Positions 24,645 through 35,682 are shown, numbered from the stretch's first letter. The stretch: DNA of 64,000 nucleotides from Tetrapyrgos nigripes (GCA_013368315.1 JAACJM010000037.1:434001-498000); one strand, 5' to 3'. The notes: a model not told the origin generated them from the letters alone. A program made the numbers and translations.

Positions 24645-25494
24645 ATGATCACCCTCTACGACAACAAGTCTACACTTCCACTTAGTCATCCTTATTGCGG
24701 ATATTCACCCTACGTCTGGAGAATCTGGTGAGGGCAAACTTTCGAGAAGCACTCGATAGCACATGCATGTGATGACGCTTACTAGACATTTTGCATATTA
24801 CAGCTTTGCACTCTGCTTCAAAGGCTTTGCCTACAGAACTCACTGGCTCGAATATCCCAACGTCAAGACAATCGCTGAATCTATAGGCGCACCCCCAACA
24901 GGCAAAAGACCGAATGGAACTGTTCGCTACACCATCCCTATCATCCACGATTCTGTCACCAACAAGGTCATTTCTGGTTCCTTCGATATTATCGAATATC
25001 TCGACACTACTTATCCCGATACGGTCCAGTTGATTCCAAAGGAGACTAGACTGCTTCAAAAAGTATTCGAGGAAGCAGAGCCTGGATTAATCATCTGACA
25101 CCTCATCCCAGTCATAGGCAGTTGTTTACACAAATCCCCTCTAATCACTCCTCGAAATCAGGAGTTTATGAATTCGGAAGCTGGGAGAGTGTCGTATCCG
25201 CCACCAGTGGTATACAGCGAAGAACAAGAGAAGGAGGCTTGGGAGAAATTCAAGAACAGTGCTATGGGTGATATGGCGAAACAGATGCTCGACTCGGAGG
25301 AAGCTCCTTTTGTAATGGGAAAGAAGGTTTCTATGGCAGATGCAGTTTTGTTTGGAAGATTTGCGTGTTTGAGGTTACTTTGGGACGAGTCGACGAAGGA
25401 GTGGAAGGAGATGATGTCGTGGCATGGGGGAAGATGGGGAAGATTGTTTGAAGCGTATGAGAGTTTGCCTCAGGTCGAGAAGTACGATGGATGA
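24645..25494 (+). pseudogene. FuA (etherase-like) glutathione transferase with one premature stop
   Basis: First copy of a tandem GST array. Exons 24645-24727 (83 nt) and 24804-25494 (691 nt) match the intact neighbour at 26.1 kb exactly in length and splice phase. The protein starts MITLYDNKSTLPLSHPYCGY (thioredoxin-fold N-domain), then HWLEYPNVKTIAESIGAPPT, then the typical end PFVMGKKVSMADAVLFGRF and MSWHGGRWGRLFEAYESLP. The only lesion seen is a TGA at 25096-25098, where the paralogues read through a VGQ or IGQ segment. TATAAAA lies at 24594-24600. It is likely a recent pseudogene; a sequencing error or stop readthrough is the alternative. Confidence 0.75.
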
Positions 25495-26117
25495 ATAGGT
25501 TCGACGTATTTTCCACTGGTATGAGCATCAGTCAAATCATGACTGCTTGCAACAACTTCATAATAGCAGGCGTGCACGGCGCGCATTCAGGATGGAGTCC
25601 AGCTCCATGTGGGATTGAGTATGTTCAGAGGGCTACTCACGACAAGCTTGGGGGAGGAGAACCCACTGCTTGGAGGAGCGTAGCTGGAGTTAATCCAATA
25701 TATTGGAGCAGGGATCGCTTAAGCACTCAATCTGCTCACTAATTTCCCTAACAGTCGGTATATCTGTCAACATCGCGCAGTTCTGCAATCGGGCTCTGGA
25801 TAAGGATGTTTATGGAATATATCGTGCTTCGTTCTTGCTCACTAAGCTCAATATTACCGAGATGGGAAAATGACATGACGGAGAATACGTATATCTATTT
25901 ATCTATCCTGCGTTTCTCATTGTTCCAACGGCGTCTGAGGGTCAGGGGGCGAGGGTTCGCCTCCTCATTGAACGCGAATTCGCAGTTCTATTTATCAGCA
26001 GATCTATGGTTCCCGAAATTTCCGGGAAATACAGCTCTCTAATTCACTGCCAAACGTTTAAGAAGCCTACGAGCTCGAGACAGGTCTCCAGCGTTCTCAA
26101 CCTAAAGTTCCTTCGAG
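25495..26117. other. Intergenic between GST copies
   Basis: Contains the GCGTGCAC repeat shared with 21.0 kb and, towards 26.1 kb, the promoter of the intact GST. No TATA box was found. Confidence 0.4.
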
Positions 26118-26961
26118 ATGATCACCCTCTACGACGTTAGATCTACAGCCCCACCCAGTGATCCTAGATGTGGCTATTCTCCCTTCAGCTGGAGAGTCCG
26201 GTGAGCGTCCACTTTGCGCGTATAATATCTAATGAACCTGACCGAAATTCCGGTCCGTATAATCTAATAGCTTTGCCCTCCGTATCAAGGGTCTGTCCTA
26301 CAAGCATCACTGGCTCGAGCCCCCCGACATCGAAGGCATCGCAAAATCCATCGGTGCTGACCCAACTAGCAAAAAGCCCGATGGTTCTCCTCGTTACACC
26401 GTCCCTTTCATCCACGATTCTACCACCAACAAAGTCATTTCCAACTCTTTTGATATCGTCGAGTACCTTGACTCCACCTATCCTGACACCACCAAGATGA
26501 TTCCAGAGGAGACCAGGCTTCTTCAGAGCGTCTTCGCTGATTCGGAACATACTTTGGTGGGACAGTTCATGTATCCAGTTATCGGCAAGACTATGACCAA
26601 ACGTACACCGAGGCCGATTACCCCGAGAAACCTGGAGGCTGTGAAAGCAAGAGGACCACTTCCGGAGCTCACAGATGAACAGGAGAAGGAGGCATGGGAG
26701 AAGTTCAAGAATGGTTTGGGAGGTTTTGCGAAGCTGATGAATGACGAAGGTCCTTTTGTAATGGGAAAGAAGGTTTCCATGGCGGATGCTGTTCTCTTCG
26801 GAAGGTTTGCATGTACGAGGTGGCTTTGGAACGAGACGACGGATGAATGGAAGGACATGATGTCTTGGCATGGTGGAAGGTGGAACAAGTTGATCGAGGC
26901 CTTCGAGAGCTTGCCTGAGGTCGAAGAGTACGGCGATGCAGAAGGAACTTTGAAAATCTGA
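26118..26961 (+). CDS. FuA (etherase-like) glutathione transferase, 257 aa
   Basis: Exons 26118-26200 and 26271-26961 give 257 residues. It conjugates or uses glutathione on small electrophiles or aryl ethers; family members resemble bacterial LigE-type etherases, and in wood- and litter-decay fungi they bind plant phenolics. The N-terminal thioredoxin-like domain runs from MITLYDVRST to about residue 100, with the candidate active-site region RCGYSPFSWR. KPDGSPRYTVPFIHD and SNSFDIVEYLD match the glutathione-binding cis-Pro and SF/S-D region. The all-helical C-domain ends with SMADAVLFGRF and MSWHGGRWNKL. The gene shares its intron position with both neighbours, which shows tandem duplication. 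The cytosolic location is inferred from the absence of a signal peptide. Confidence 0.85.
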
Positions 26962-27156
26962 TTGCATTAATATATAAAAGTATTTGAAGGATGTAGGTCC
27001 AGTATACAGCTCAAAATTCTGTCATGCGCGCGAAATTTCAATCATACTCAGGCTCACGTCCTCCAGCTAGCGGCAAGTGGCTTCGTGGTCTCGCCACCAA
27101 TCTGTACAAATTACGAAATCCTTTAAGGCCGGGTTAACTGAACTGACATTAACGAA

Positions 27157-27257
27157 GCCATCGCTGCTCATAGCACGATAACGAGGCCCAAAATCTGTGA
27201 AGAAACGGCATCCGGGCATGAGGTTATAAGAACGAGTCCCTTAAAAAGCCCTCGTAA
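27157..27257 (-). repeat. Family B short hairpin-ended element, about 100 bp
   Basis: Carries both family B ends: a GCCATCGCT...AGCACGATAACGAGGCCC block at the left and TAAGAACGAGTCCC followed by GCCCTCGTAA at the right. The body is only about 40 bp, the shortest copy in the window. Confidence 0.65.
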
Positions 27258-27289
27258 TCGGACAATTGCACACACTTATGGGTAAGTAA

Positions 27290-27728
27290 TGCTTTTACCA
27301 AATGTACCGCAAACCTCGTTACCCCAAGCAACTTGGAGGTTATGACGGCGAGAGCACCGCCACTTGTCCTTACAGAATCGGAGGAGAAGGAGAATCGGGA
27401 CAAGATCAAGAATGGCCTGGGAGGGTTGATGAAATTGATCTTTGCTGTAGTAATATCACTACTATGCTCGAATTCGTTCGTTCAAATCATCGCTATACAA
27501 TCTGATTTTCAACACGTTGAGCCTCTGCATCACTGTACTTCTCGACCTCATGCAACCTAAGTTATACGCCTCGAATGACCTGCACCTTCTTCCTACATGC
27601 CAAGTCGTGATGTCCTTCTATTCATCCGCCGTCTCTTCATTCCATAGCTACCTTATTTCATTGAGGCCTTCGAGAGCTTGCCCGAGGTCGAGAAGTACAG
27701 CGAAGCCGAGGGAAATTTAAAGATATGA
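27290..27728 (+). pseudogene. Shredded glutathione transferase copy with an inverted piece and a repeat insertion
   Basis: 27290-27440 encodes a GST mid-region on the plus strand (PSNLEVMTARAPP, NGLGGLMKL). It is cut by about 90 bp of a repeat also present in reverse at 20.55-20.64 kb. Then 27575-27650 carries the segment for the DEWKDMMSWHGG region on the minus strand, and 27655-27728 returns to the plus strand with the GST C-terminus (EAFESLPEVEKYSEAEG, stop TGA). It cannot encode a protein. Confidence 0.65.
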
Positions 27729-27865
27729 TGGTGTAACGATGGTTTGGACGAATTCGACAGAAGTATATAGTAACGTAGCTGAAAAATTTTGTCATGAGCG
27801 ATACTTAGGTCCAGCTATCGGCATGTGGCTTTGTACTCTCGAGCTCGCCACAATGCATACAAATT

Positions 27866-28183
27866 ACTGGGGTAAAGGGCCATCGCTTCGCGTGGCAAGT
27901 TACGAGGCACTTTCACATAGTCTGGTGGAGGGACCCAGGCGCGGTGAGGAACGGCGGAGGAAGCAAGGAAGAAGGCGCACTCGGACGCTGTCTACGCTAC
28001 CTTGGTTACACGTCGGTCCGGGGAAGCCGTGAACGACGTCATGATGGTCGTCCGTGATTCCAGGTGAGGGCTTGACGAGCGCCAACGAGCAGGAGTGGGA
28101 GTTTGAACCCGTGGAAAAGTTGGGTCCTTCGGAGATCGCTTTGCAGCGCCATAGGTTAACTCGGCCTTTAAGAAGCCTCGTAA
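27866..28183 (-). repeat. Family A short interspersed element, full length, 318 bp
   Basis: Read on the minus strand it starts TTACGAGGC, has a GGCC...GGCC stem, then an A-box-like GGCCGAGTTAAC and a B-box-like GGGTTCAAACTCCC about 55 bp on. It ends GCCACGCGAAGCGATGGCCC then CTTTACCCCAGT. The end block folds into a GCCA/TGGC plus CGC/GCG hairpin. There is no poly-A tail. A near-complete sister copy lies at 59.1 kb. Confidence 0.7.
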
Positions 28184-28305
28184 CTAAGTAGAAAACACTG
28201 CACGTCATTCATATACCTGTGAGCGGCCGTCTTCCACGGAGGAGCTCTCCCCAGTTCTCTTGATCGATGGACACAGAGTTTACCGGGGAGATCCTATCTA
28301 GAACC

Positions 28306-28311
28306 TATAAG
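28306..28311 (+). promoter_or_regulatory. TATA-like box of the third GST
   Basis: TATAAG about 75 bp upstream of the ATG at 28380. Confidence 0.3.
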
Positions 28312-28379
28312 AACACCACGAAAACGGACGAATAGTGCAAGTCCTCAAACATCTTCTCTAAGCCAACTGAAGTCTTGAG

Positions 28380-29220
28380 ATGATCACCCTCTACGATGTC
28401 AAATCCACACTCCCACCTAGTGATCCTAGATGTGGCTATTCTCCTTTCAGCTGGAGAGTCCGGTGAGCTTCTAGCCTATCTTGCACAAAGTGCCGGACTT
28501 CTTAAGGACATTCATTCATTCTTATAATCATCTTCCAGATTTGTCCTCCGCTTCAAGGGCCTTTCTTACAAACATCACTTCCTCGAGTATCCCGACATCG
28601 AAGGCGCTGCAAAATTGCTCGGTGCTGCCCCAACTGCCACAAAGCCCGACGGTTCTCCTCGTTACACCGTTCCTTTCATCCACGATTCAACTACAAACAA
28701 AGTGATCTCAAACTCTTTTGATATTGTCGAGTATCTTGATGCTACCTATCCGGATACTATCAAGATGATTCCAGAGGAGACGAGATTGCTTCAAAAAGTC
28801 TTTGCAGATATGGAACCGACGTTGATCGGACAGTTGCATGCACTTATGGGCAATGCCTTCACCAAAGATGCCTCGCATCTCGTTACCCCGAGGAATATGG
28901 AGGTTATGACAGCAAGAGGACCACTTTCTGTCCTCACTGAGCAAGAGGAAAAGGAGAATTGGGATAGGATCAAGAATGGCTTGGGAGGGTTGGCGAAATT
29001 GATGAAAGATGAGGATCCTTTTGTGATGGGAAAGAGGGTTTCACTGGCAGATGCTGCTGTGTTTGGAAGACTTGCATGCATAAGGTGGGTCTGGAATGAA
29101 GAGACAGATGAATGGAAGGGTATCATGTCTTGGCATGGAGGGAGATGGAGTAGGTTATTCGAGGCGTATGAGAGTCTGCCTGAGGTCGAGAGGTACAACG
29201 AGGCGGAGATTGAAGCTTGA
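28380..29220 (+). CDS. FuA (etherase-like) glutathione transferase, 254 aa
   Basis: Exons 28380-28462 and 28539-29220 give 254 residues. Same family and same intron phase as the copy at 26.1 kb. The N-domain starts MITLYDVKSTLPPSDPRCGY, then KHHFLEYPDIEGAAKLLGAA, KPDGSPRYTVPFIHD and SNSFDIVEYLDATYPD. The helical C-domain contains NGLGGLAKLMKDEDPFVMGK, SLADAAVFGRL and MSWHGGRWSRLFEAYESLPE. Differences from the 257-aa sister cluster in the C-domain (GQLHALMGNAFTKDAS against GQFMYPVIGKTMTKRT), the part that usually sets the acceptor-substrate pocket. Likely cytosolic detoxification or aryl-ether chemistry, inferred from the family. Confidence 0.85.
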
Positions 29221-29324
29221 AAAATAGATTTGTACAGCAATGGGTTAAACAGATTTGATCAGAATAATAGTATTGGGTTGTAATCAATAATCCTATCATA
29301 CACACATCCAGCTATCTGGCTTTG

Positions 29325-29550
29325 TACTGGTGAAATTGATGAAAGACGAGCATCCTTCCATGATGGGAAAGAGGCTTTCAATGGGAGATGCCGCTGTGTT
29401 CGGAAGGCCTGCATGTATAAGATAGCTATGGAATGAAGAGACGGATGAGTGGAAGGATATCACGACTCGGCATGAAGGGAGAAGGAGCAGGTCATCCGAG
29501 GCCTATAACTTAGGTTGCATGATGTCGAGAAGTACAATGATGCTGTAATG
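29325..29550 (+). pseudogene. Glutathione transferase 3' fragment
   Basis: A decayed copy of the GST C-domain lies directly behind the intact gene. Recognisable pieces are the PSMMGKRLSMGDAAVFGRP stretch, NEETDEWKD and the region for the WHGGR motif (changed), with stops and base changes throughout. No N-domain is present. Confidence 0.65.
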
Positions 29551-29924
29551 AACCACGGGTTCGGTTTGGGTTCAGGAGACTCTAAGATGATTAAGTAGTG
29601 AGAAAAGGTACTTGATCAAGGCAAGCTTTTGCGCTACCGAGAAATACCAGGGTCTCGAGTACTTGGTGAGCACACTGGCGTCAGTCAAGGCCGAGAAACA
29701 GCACAATAGGCAAGCTTGCGCATTGCGAAGGATGCCGACTTACAGATGTAAGGTTGAACGCAGGTGTGTATTGAGAGGTAAGAAATATTATTACACAAGT
29801 TCATACTAGGGTACTTATATACATAGTTAACGAATCATTAGAAGTAGCTAGAATATAAAGGAACGTTCGTTAGAATGTTATGGAAAAGGAAAGAAAAGAG
29901 AAAATGAATGCGGCAGTACAACTA

Positions 29925-30190
29925 CACACACGTACGAGTTATTCAAACAACTCGTCGTGACTCGTGTCAAGTAATCATAACTGGTTTATGTTTTATGTTA
30001 TGTTATCGTTACAGCAGCACTGTTACAACAAGTTATACAAAGCGTCTTAGCGTACTCGTACACGTACTCGTAAACCACATATACATATACATATACATAC
30101 ATAGCTAATAGTGCCTATCCATTCCATTTCATATCAAACACTCACACTCGCTTCCTTCGCCAGATTCGTCTCAACCCCAACCCCCCCTTC
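29925..30190 (+). repeat. Dispersed repeat; uninterrupted partner of 17.17-17.23 plus 18.53-18.70 kb
   Basis: Shares CGTCGTG..GTGTCAAGTAAT, then TATGTTATCGTTAC, then AGCAGCACTGTTACAACA, then CTTCGCC-GATTCGTCTCAA with the two pieces flanking the 1299-bp element. It includes the 3' flank of the orphan 657-aa gene. Confidence 0.65.
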
Positions 30191-30224
30191 CCCTCCTTCC
30201 TCAATCACTTACATCCCCCCCCAA

Positions 30225-32431
30225 CTAGAACCCCCCACCCCCACCCGCAGCACTCAAAACACTAAACACCTCCCCCTGCCTCTCCCTAAACCCCTTCAAC
30301 CCAACCATCCCCAACGCCAACGCATTTATCCGATTCGCAAATGTCAAAGTTTTATTAGATGGCGAGGGGGTTCGTTTGTGTTTGTGTCTTCTTTGTGTTT
30401 GTGTTTGTGTTTGTGTTTGTGTCGAGGGAGTATCACTCTTCCCCCTCGCAAGAGACTGCACAGACTGTACCCCACCAACACCTTCCTCCAAAATCCTCTT
30501 TACAACTTGCATCCTCGGCTCTGGCATCTCGTCTGCTTCGAGGCCTTGTTGCATCGCTTTGACGGCCCTGGAAGTGAGAATGAGAGTGAGTCAATAAAAA
30601 TTTAAAAAAAAAAAAAACAAAGAAAAAGAAACAAAAACAAAAAAGTAACGAAAACAAAAACGAGCTCATAAAAAAACATCCAAACACATACCTCTCATCA
30701 TCATCATCGCTCATCTTCCTAACCCCCCTACTTATCACTCCCAACTCTTTCATAAACGGTTTAAGCTCGTCTGGACACGAGGATAACGTGAGTTCGTGGC
30801 CTAGGACGCCTATGACCGTCACATCCCCACCGGCACCCCCATCCTCCCCTCCATCTACAACAACACTCCTACTAGCCACCTCCAATATCCCCAACGCAAC
30901 AGCCCCAAAATACGCTCTCGGCGGATCCAACTTGAGCATCGCCCTCAGCGCCGGATGTCGGGACAAGACATCTGCGAGTGCAGCGTACAACGTTTCACGG
31001 ATTATATCGATGGATGGGGTGGTTGGGGTTATTATTGAGGGGGTGGAGGGGGTTGAGGAGTGGGCGGAGTGGTGGGAGGGGGTTGGAGATGGAGGTGGTG
31101 GTGGGCGTGGAGATGTAGATGTAGAAGTGGCAGAGTAAGAATGAGAGTAACGATGCGAATGAGACGGAGATGTGGAGGTAGGAGATGGTTGGGATATAGA
31201 AGTAGCCGAAAGCGTTCGTCTGTGACTGTCTTTCTTGTGTACATGAAGTGGCCTCGTGGTACCAACTTGGTCTTTTGGGGGTAATGGAGGAGGCACAGAC
31301 ACACGAGGTGGATAATAAGTCCCATGGTTTCCTATAGGAATTTGTGGAATTGGGAAGGGAGGTGATGCGGCAGCCTTGTCATTATCATTATCGTCGTCAT
31401 AGTCATACTCATTAAGAGTAGCCGAAGTAGCTGTCGACACCGTAGACCCAACCGAATGCCTATTACTAGCATTATTAGGTCTCGACGACGAAGGCCCAGC
31501 CCCACTCGGCTCAAAAGTAGGCGAAAACGGTGACAAATGAGATCCATCCTGGGGTGGTAAATCCCATTGAGGAAGGTTTATCGTTTGACGGTTTGGAGAA
31601 GGGGAAGAGGATGAATTTGCGGAATGGGTTGGAGAGGATTCTTCATAAGACGGTGGAGGGACGAAGGAGGCTTTCACTTTAAGGCCGCCGGAGGGGGGAC
31701 GACTTCCTGGGGAGTCTGAACCAGAGTGAGAGTGAGAGTGAGAGGTGGAAGAAGAAGAAGGACCCTGGGAGGTGGAAGGTGTAGAGGAATCCAAAGCTGC
31801 TTGGAGGTCAGAGGCGTAACGGTTTTGAAAGGAGCGTCGTTGGGAGATCTCTATTGCGACGGCCCGGAGGTCGGCGGCGATACCTGTAGTGGGGAGAAGC
31901 GTGTTTTTAGCTCTGTGGATACAGGAAGAAAGAGACGAGTACGCACCATATACCGTATCTGGCAACGTCACATTCAACGGATCCAACGCACATATAATCC
32001 TAGCTAGATCGTGTTGCTGCTCTGGTGTCAGCGCTTGGATCTTGGGAACGCATGTTCCCCAGACGGTTAAGAAACCTCTGAAAGTGGGTGGGCAGTTTTC
32101 TGGGGATAGGTCGGTTGGGGAGGGAGAAGAAGAGTCCTTTTGATGTCGGGGAAGAGGGACAGAAGGAGGATTGGTTGTACAGCGTAGAGCGGCGAAATAG
32201 AGGCAGAGTGCAGGGCCTGGAGTAACATTAGAAATTGAAGAAGAAATGAAAGAAATACACACCAGTTATCATCAAATCACCCTCTGCACTGCTCAACACC
32301 TCTTCATCCAACAGTCTTTCCAGTTTCGCTTGGGTCAGGGACGATTTGAGATAGGAATGAAAGGCATTTTGGATGTACTCTTCGCTGAGGAACGTGCCAC
32401 TCGAGCTTCGTGTATGCTGGTTGTCTGGCAT
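30225..32431 (-). CDS. Orphan low-complexity protein with conserved ends, 657 aa
   Basis: Four exons on the minus strand: 32431-32263, 32216-31947, 31883-30692, 30567-30225; the frame closes at 657 codons. The N-terminal 120 residues are ordered (EEYIQNAFHSYLKSSLTQAK, LTPEQQHDLARIICALDP). The middle, about 170-420, is Ser/Pro/His/Thr-rich and probably disordered. A second ordered block (IRETLYAALADVLSRHPALR, VLGHELTLSSCPDELKPFMK) is followed by a DDDDE run, a helix, a (QT)n/RRHKHKR linker and a final helix with LTFANRINALALGMVGLKGF. No domain is recognised. A CCAAT motif (32502-32506) and a TATA-like ATAAAT lie upstream. A broken partial copy lies at about 5.0-5.3 kb. Function unknown. Confidence 0.75.
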
Positions 32432-33929
32432 GGCGAAATGGGATTACGGGTATCGGAACAAAGGATATGCAAAGACGAGTCAAAAAGGAAAGGCACACTT
32501 ATTTATGGACCAATCGCGTACAAGATGATGTCATCATCCGATCACATGGCGGCACAGCATTAACACAGCCGTCGGGGCTTTTGCCTGCGGATCTCAACGA
32601 CGTCTCCAATGGGTATGAACGAGTATCGCACGAAAAGACCGGTTGTTCCGTCAGTATGGAGGAAAAGCTGTTGAGACTCCAATAAAGAAAACTTTGCAGT
32701 ACATACACTGCCCTGCGACTGCGACTGGCATTCTTGCTGCGTGCCGATGATTCGTGTATGGCATGAAGAGGAGAAATTTCAAGAGGCGGCGAGGGGCGTC
32801 CGAGTTCGAGTTTGGGTCAAGTATCATGACCGTCGCTCGCTTGTCTTATAAAAGCAGAAAAACTCCAACGCTGCACTCTCCTCATTGATGATTGACGTCT
32901 TTCCGGAATTCGAAGTACTACATGACGCGAACAATGAATATTGAACACCAGAACGCCAGCTGGTTCTGGTCAACATCTACTTACTGACTGACTGAACATC
33001 CTCAGGCTGTCTCTACCTACGATGCTTTTGATACTTATGCCTTTGTATCATTATGTCCATGTCCATATCCATGTCTTCAAAAATCCCTTACCCTCATTCC
33101 CATCCCATCTCATCATACTCATACTCATTGCCATTGACAAGAACTGCGCCTCAGGGGGCCGCGGCCCGCATCAGGCTTTCTCTAAATATTCAAGTAGACT
33201 CGAGCCACTCTTTCGCAATACCTTGATAGTACGACGGCCTAGACATCCCGGATGCACTAAGTATCTTCCTCCGGACATATTGTTTGGTTTGATACATCAA
33301 AGTGAAGGAGATGTATCCAGATCCATAGCATCGACCAGATCTAGAAGCTTGGATAACGATCGTAGTGGTGCCAAAACGATAGCAAAAATGGTCTGACAAT
33401 GGTTTAAATTGTGAGCTCAAGGTCGAGAGATGCAACCGCAAGGACAGTTGTAACTTGTATTGGTTGAGACGTACAATTAGTCTTCAAGTCCGATTTTGTG
33501 AAGAGGAATAAGGTCACAACCACGGACCAAAACCTCTCGCAGTCTAAGCTATGCAAAATGAGAGACGAGACGGCGCGAACCATAGAAGAAACCTGGTTCA
33601 AAGCTGAGACCAAATGGTTGTGCATCGCGTTACGAGTGAGAGAGAGCGCCTGTCAATGTTATAAAGCCAGTGCTTGCATCGGAGACTTAACTCTATGCAT
33701 GTATCCTCTACAATTCCGTTTGAGGATTCCTTAATTTATGCTGAAAATTGTCGGCAAGTGACAATGTTTTTCCCCAAACGTGAGGTTGTGGAGGTGGAAA
33801 ACCTAGGATGCTCCAATGATATATCAGAAACACCTCAGTACTCAGTCTTTATCAGGATGGAAGCGTTATACGATACAAACCTCGAACCTCTCACCACACG
33901 AGGAAAATGTGGGGGGAGAATCTACAGCC
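32432..33929. other. Gene-free, upstream of the orphan gene
   Basis: The first 100 bp hold its likely promoter. Elsewhere a plus-strand TATAAAA at about 32847 has no convincing gene behind it. Confidence 0.4.
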
Positions 33930-34190
33930 CAAAAGGGACAAATTTTCGCTCAACGGAAAGGTGTACTGAAAGACATGTCACTGCGTTTTCTGCCGTGTAT
34001 CTAAATCCTATGTACCACTGATTTACAGGGTGTACACAACTGATACAAGAGTTTTGCTATCCCGCGTACAAATTTCGTGTACGCATGATACTTAATCTGG
34101 ATGTACAACAGGGATACACGACGTTTTGTATCATATGTACATGGGTGGTATCAATATTGCTGTGTATGAACCCGTTCCAGTATCATAAAA
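33930..34190 (+). repeat. Dispersed element, inverted partner at 48.15-48.44 kb
   Basis: Begins CCCAAAAGGGACAAATTTTC, then TGTACTGAAAGACAT, then TGCGTTTTCTGC, then GTGTAC/GATAC-rich sequence. The copy at 48150-48440 is in reverse order on the plus strand. The end block resembles the CCGCTCGACGG elements near 50.4 and 63.8 kb. Confidence 0.6.
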
Positions 34191-34509
34191 CGCTGTAATA
34201 TAATTATCAGTGACACAATCAATAGAATGTACTAGGGACACGTTCGGATTGCTTGCTTCACACTGTTGTTCACAATCCAAGAGAGCGGTAGAGTCTGGTA
34301 AAGTGATATGTTTGATACTTGGCTGAGCAAGTTCATTGATAGTACTAATACTAATTGCAGGATATGTTTTTGCCATTCGGAAACTACATATCCAGCATTT
34401 TGAATTTGAAGTTCCGGCAACCACCAAGTCAGCATCCAGATAATGAGACAGCAAGGTGTAATGTAGCAATTTTGACCTACTCGGAATAGCACCAAGTTAG
34501 CATTCAATA

Positions 34510-34668
34510 TATTTCACCTTTGACTGATTCACCATTCCGTAAATTTTACTTTTCACTGATTCAGCATTTTGACCATCCCGGCTCTTGTCTAATTCAGCAT
34601 TCCATAAATTATAGCCTTTTACTGATTCAGCATTTCGGAAATATAGGGACAAGTCTGATTCAACATGA
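34510..34668 (+). repeat. TGATTCAGCATTT-type repeat, partner at 43.28-43.44 kb
   Basis: Several short units with TCAGCATTTTG, TTCAGCATTCCATAAATT and AGGGACAAGTCTGATTCA. The same unit types occur at 43280-43440, in each case beside a family A or C element end. Confidence 0.55.
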
Positions 34669-34715
34669 ACTGGGGTAAAGAGCCATCGCTTCGCGTGGCA
34701 AGATACGAGGCCTCA
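34669..34715 (-). repeat. Family A element, 3' end fragment
   Basis: ACTGGGGTAAAGAGCCATCG followed by CTTCGCGTGGCAAGATACGA and GGCC. The rest of the element is missing. Confidence 0.6.
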
Positions 34716-35079
34716 GCAGTTCAGTAGGATATGTTCATTACTGCATATCTACAACAGTCAAGGTTTTAAATGTAAGTACATGCAGTGAAAAAACAAGGAT
34801 ACTATGTGAGAAAGGACGAGAGAGCGATACGAAAAAAAAGGTCAAAGACCAAAAATTCATCCAGCCATCCAGTCCATCCCTAATTAAATGGCGAAACAAC
34901 TTCACTCATGAAGTCTTACGTCCAGAAACATCCAGCTGGGCGAGTTGCAGGCGGAGACAGAAATGCCAGAAAAGGATGAGTGGCCAAACACATCTCCGTA
35001 AAACGCGAAGATGTGTATCAGTTTGCGCTAGAAGTTTAAGGAATGATGATGACGATATCAAGAATGCTTGATGTTCGTT

Positions 35080-35145
35080 GTGGTGACCATTTCCGTTGGA
35101 TATTTTTGAAACATCCATTGCGGTGACCATTTTCGTTGGATGATT
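35080..35145 (+). repeat. Two direct units of about 35 bp
   Basis: GGTGACCATTTCCGTTGGAT and GGTGACCATTTTCGTTGGAT 40 bp apart. An inverted pair (ACACATCTCCGT/GAAGATGTGT) lies just upstream near 34990-35020. Confidence 0.6.
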
Positions 35146-35682
35146 TCAATAGCGCTGACTAGTAAGAAGATAGGCCTATGGGGGGATAAAGGTTAGAGAT
35201 CACCGACAGTGCGGTAACGAGGAGATGCAAAACTCATGGTTTCGTTGACGGTTGCTCCGGTTTTTTCGGGATGAAGGAGTCATTGTCAGTAGCGCAGTAC
35301 AGTAGGATGACCTGGTGTGAGGGTCTCATATTGATGACAGCTCCCTTAAATGAGAGTTGATGTATTTCTACAGGTCTGGACCGTCAAAAAGAAGCTCTGA
35401 CGAGAGAAAAGAGTGTACACACCTTCGTCCCAAGAATTTTGAATACCATATTCTGTAACTCACTCACGGTGTACTAGAAGACATCTTTGAATTAGATATC
35501 GACCCCTGCTCCCTCTTGAAGTTGCAATGAGTCCAGTCGATGCACGCTTGCCGTATTCTTTTTGTTTTGTGCAAACGTAGCTTGCAAAGCGTGATAACGG
35601 AGAGCAGAGAATTGGCCTGTGACCCTTGTGCAGTGAGGCTCGGAGGAGGAAGACAGGTCGCACTAGGTTGCACCAAGTCACA

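Noticed and set aside
26185..26967. 260-codon frame on the minus strand
   Set aside because: Exact antisense shadow of the intact GST exon.
27866..28183. True tRNA gene inside family A
   Set aside because: A- and B-box-like motifs are present but no cloverleaf, anticodon arm or acceptor stem can be folded.
30111..30605. 164-codon frame on the plus strand
   Set aside because: Antisense to the low-complexity end of the orphan 657-aa gene; Pro/Leu composition mirrors the repeats on the other strand.
33022..33396. 124-codon plus-strand frame with a hydrophobic start
   Set aside because: Low-complexity His/Val/Ile start, no family resemblance, no promoter or splice support.
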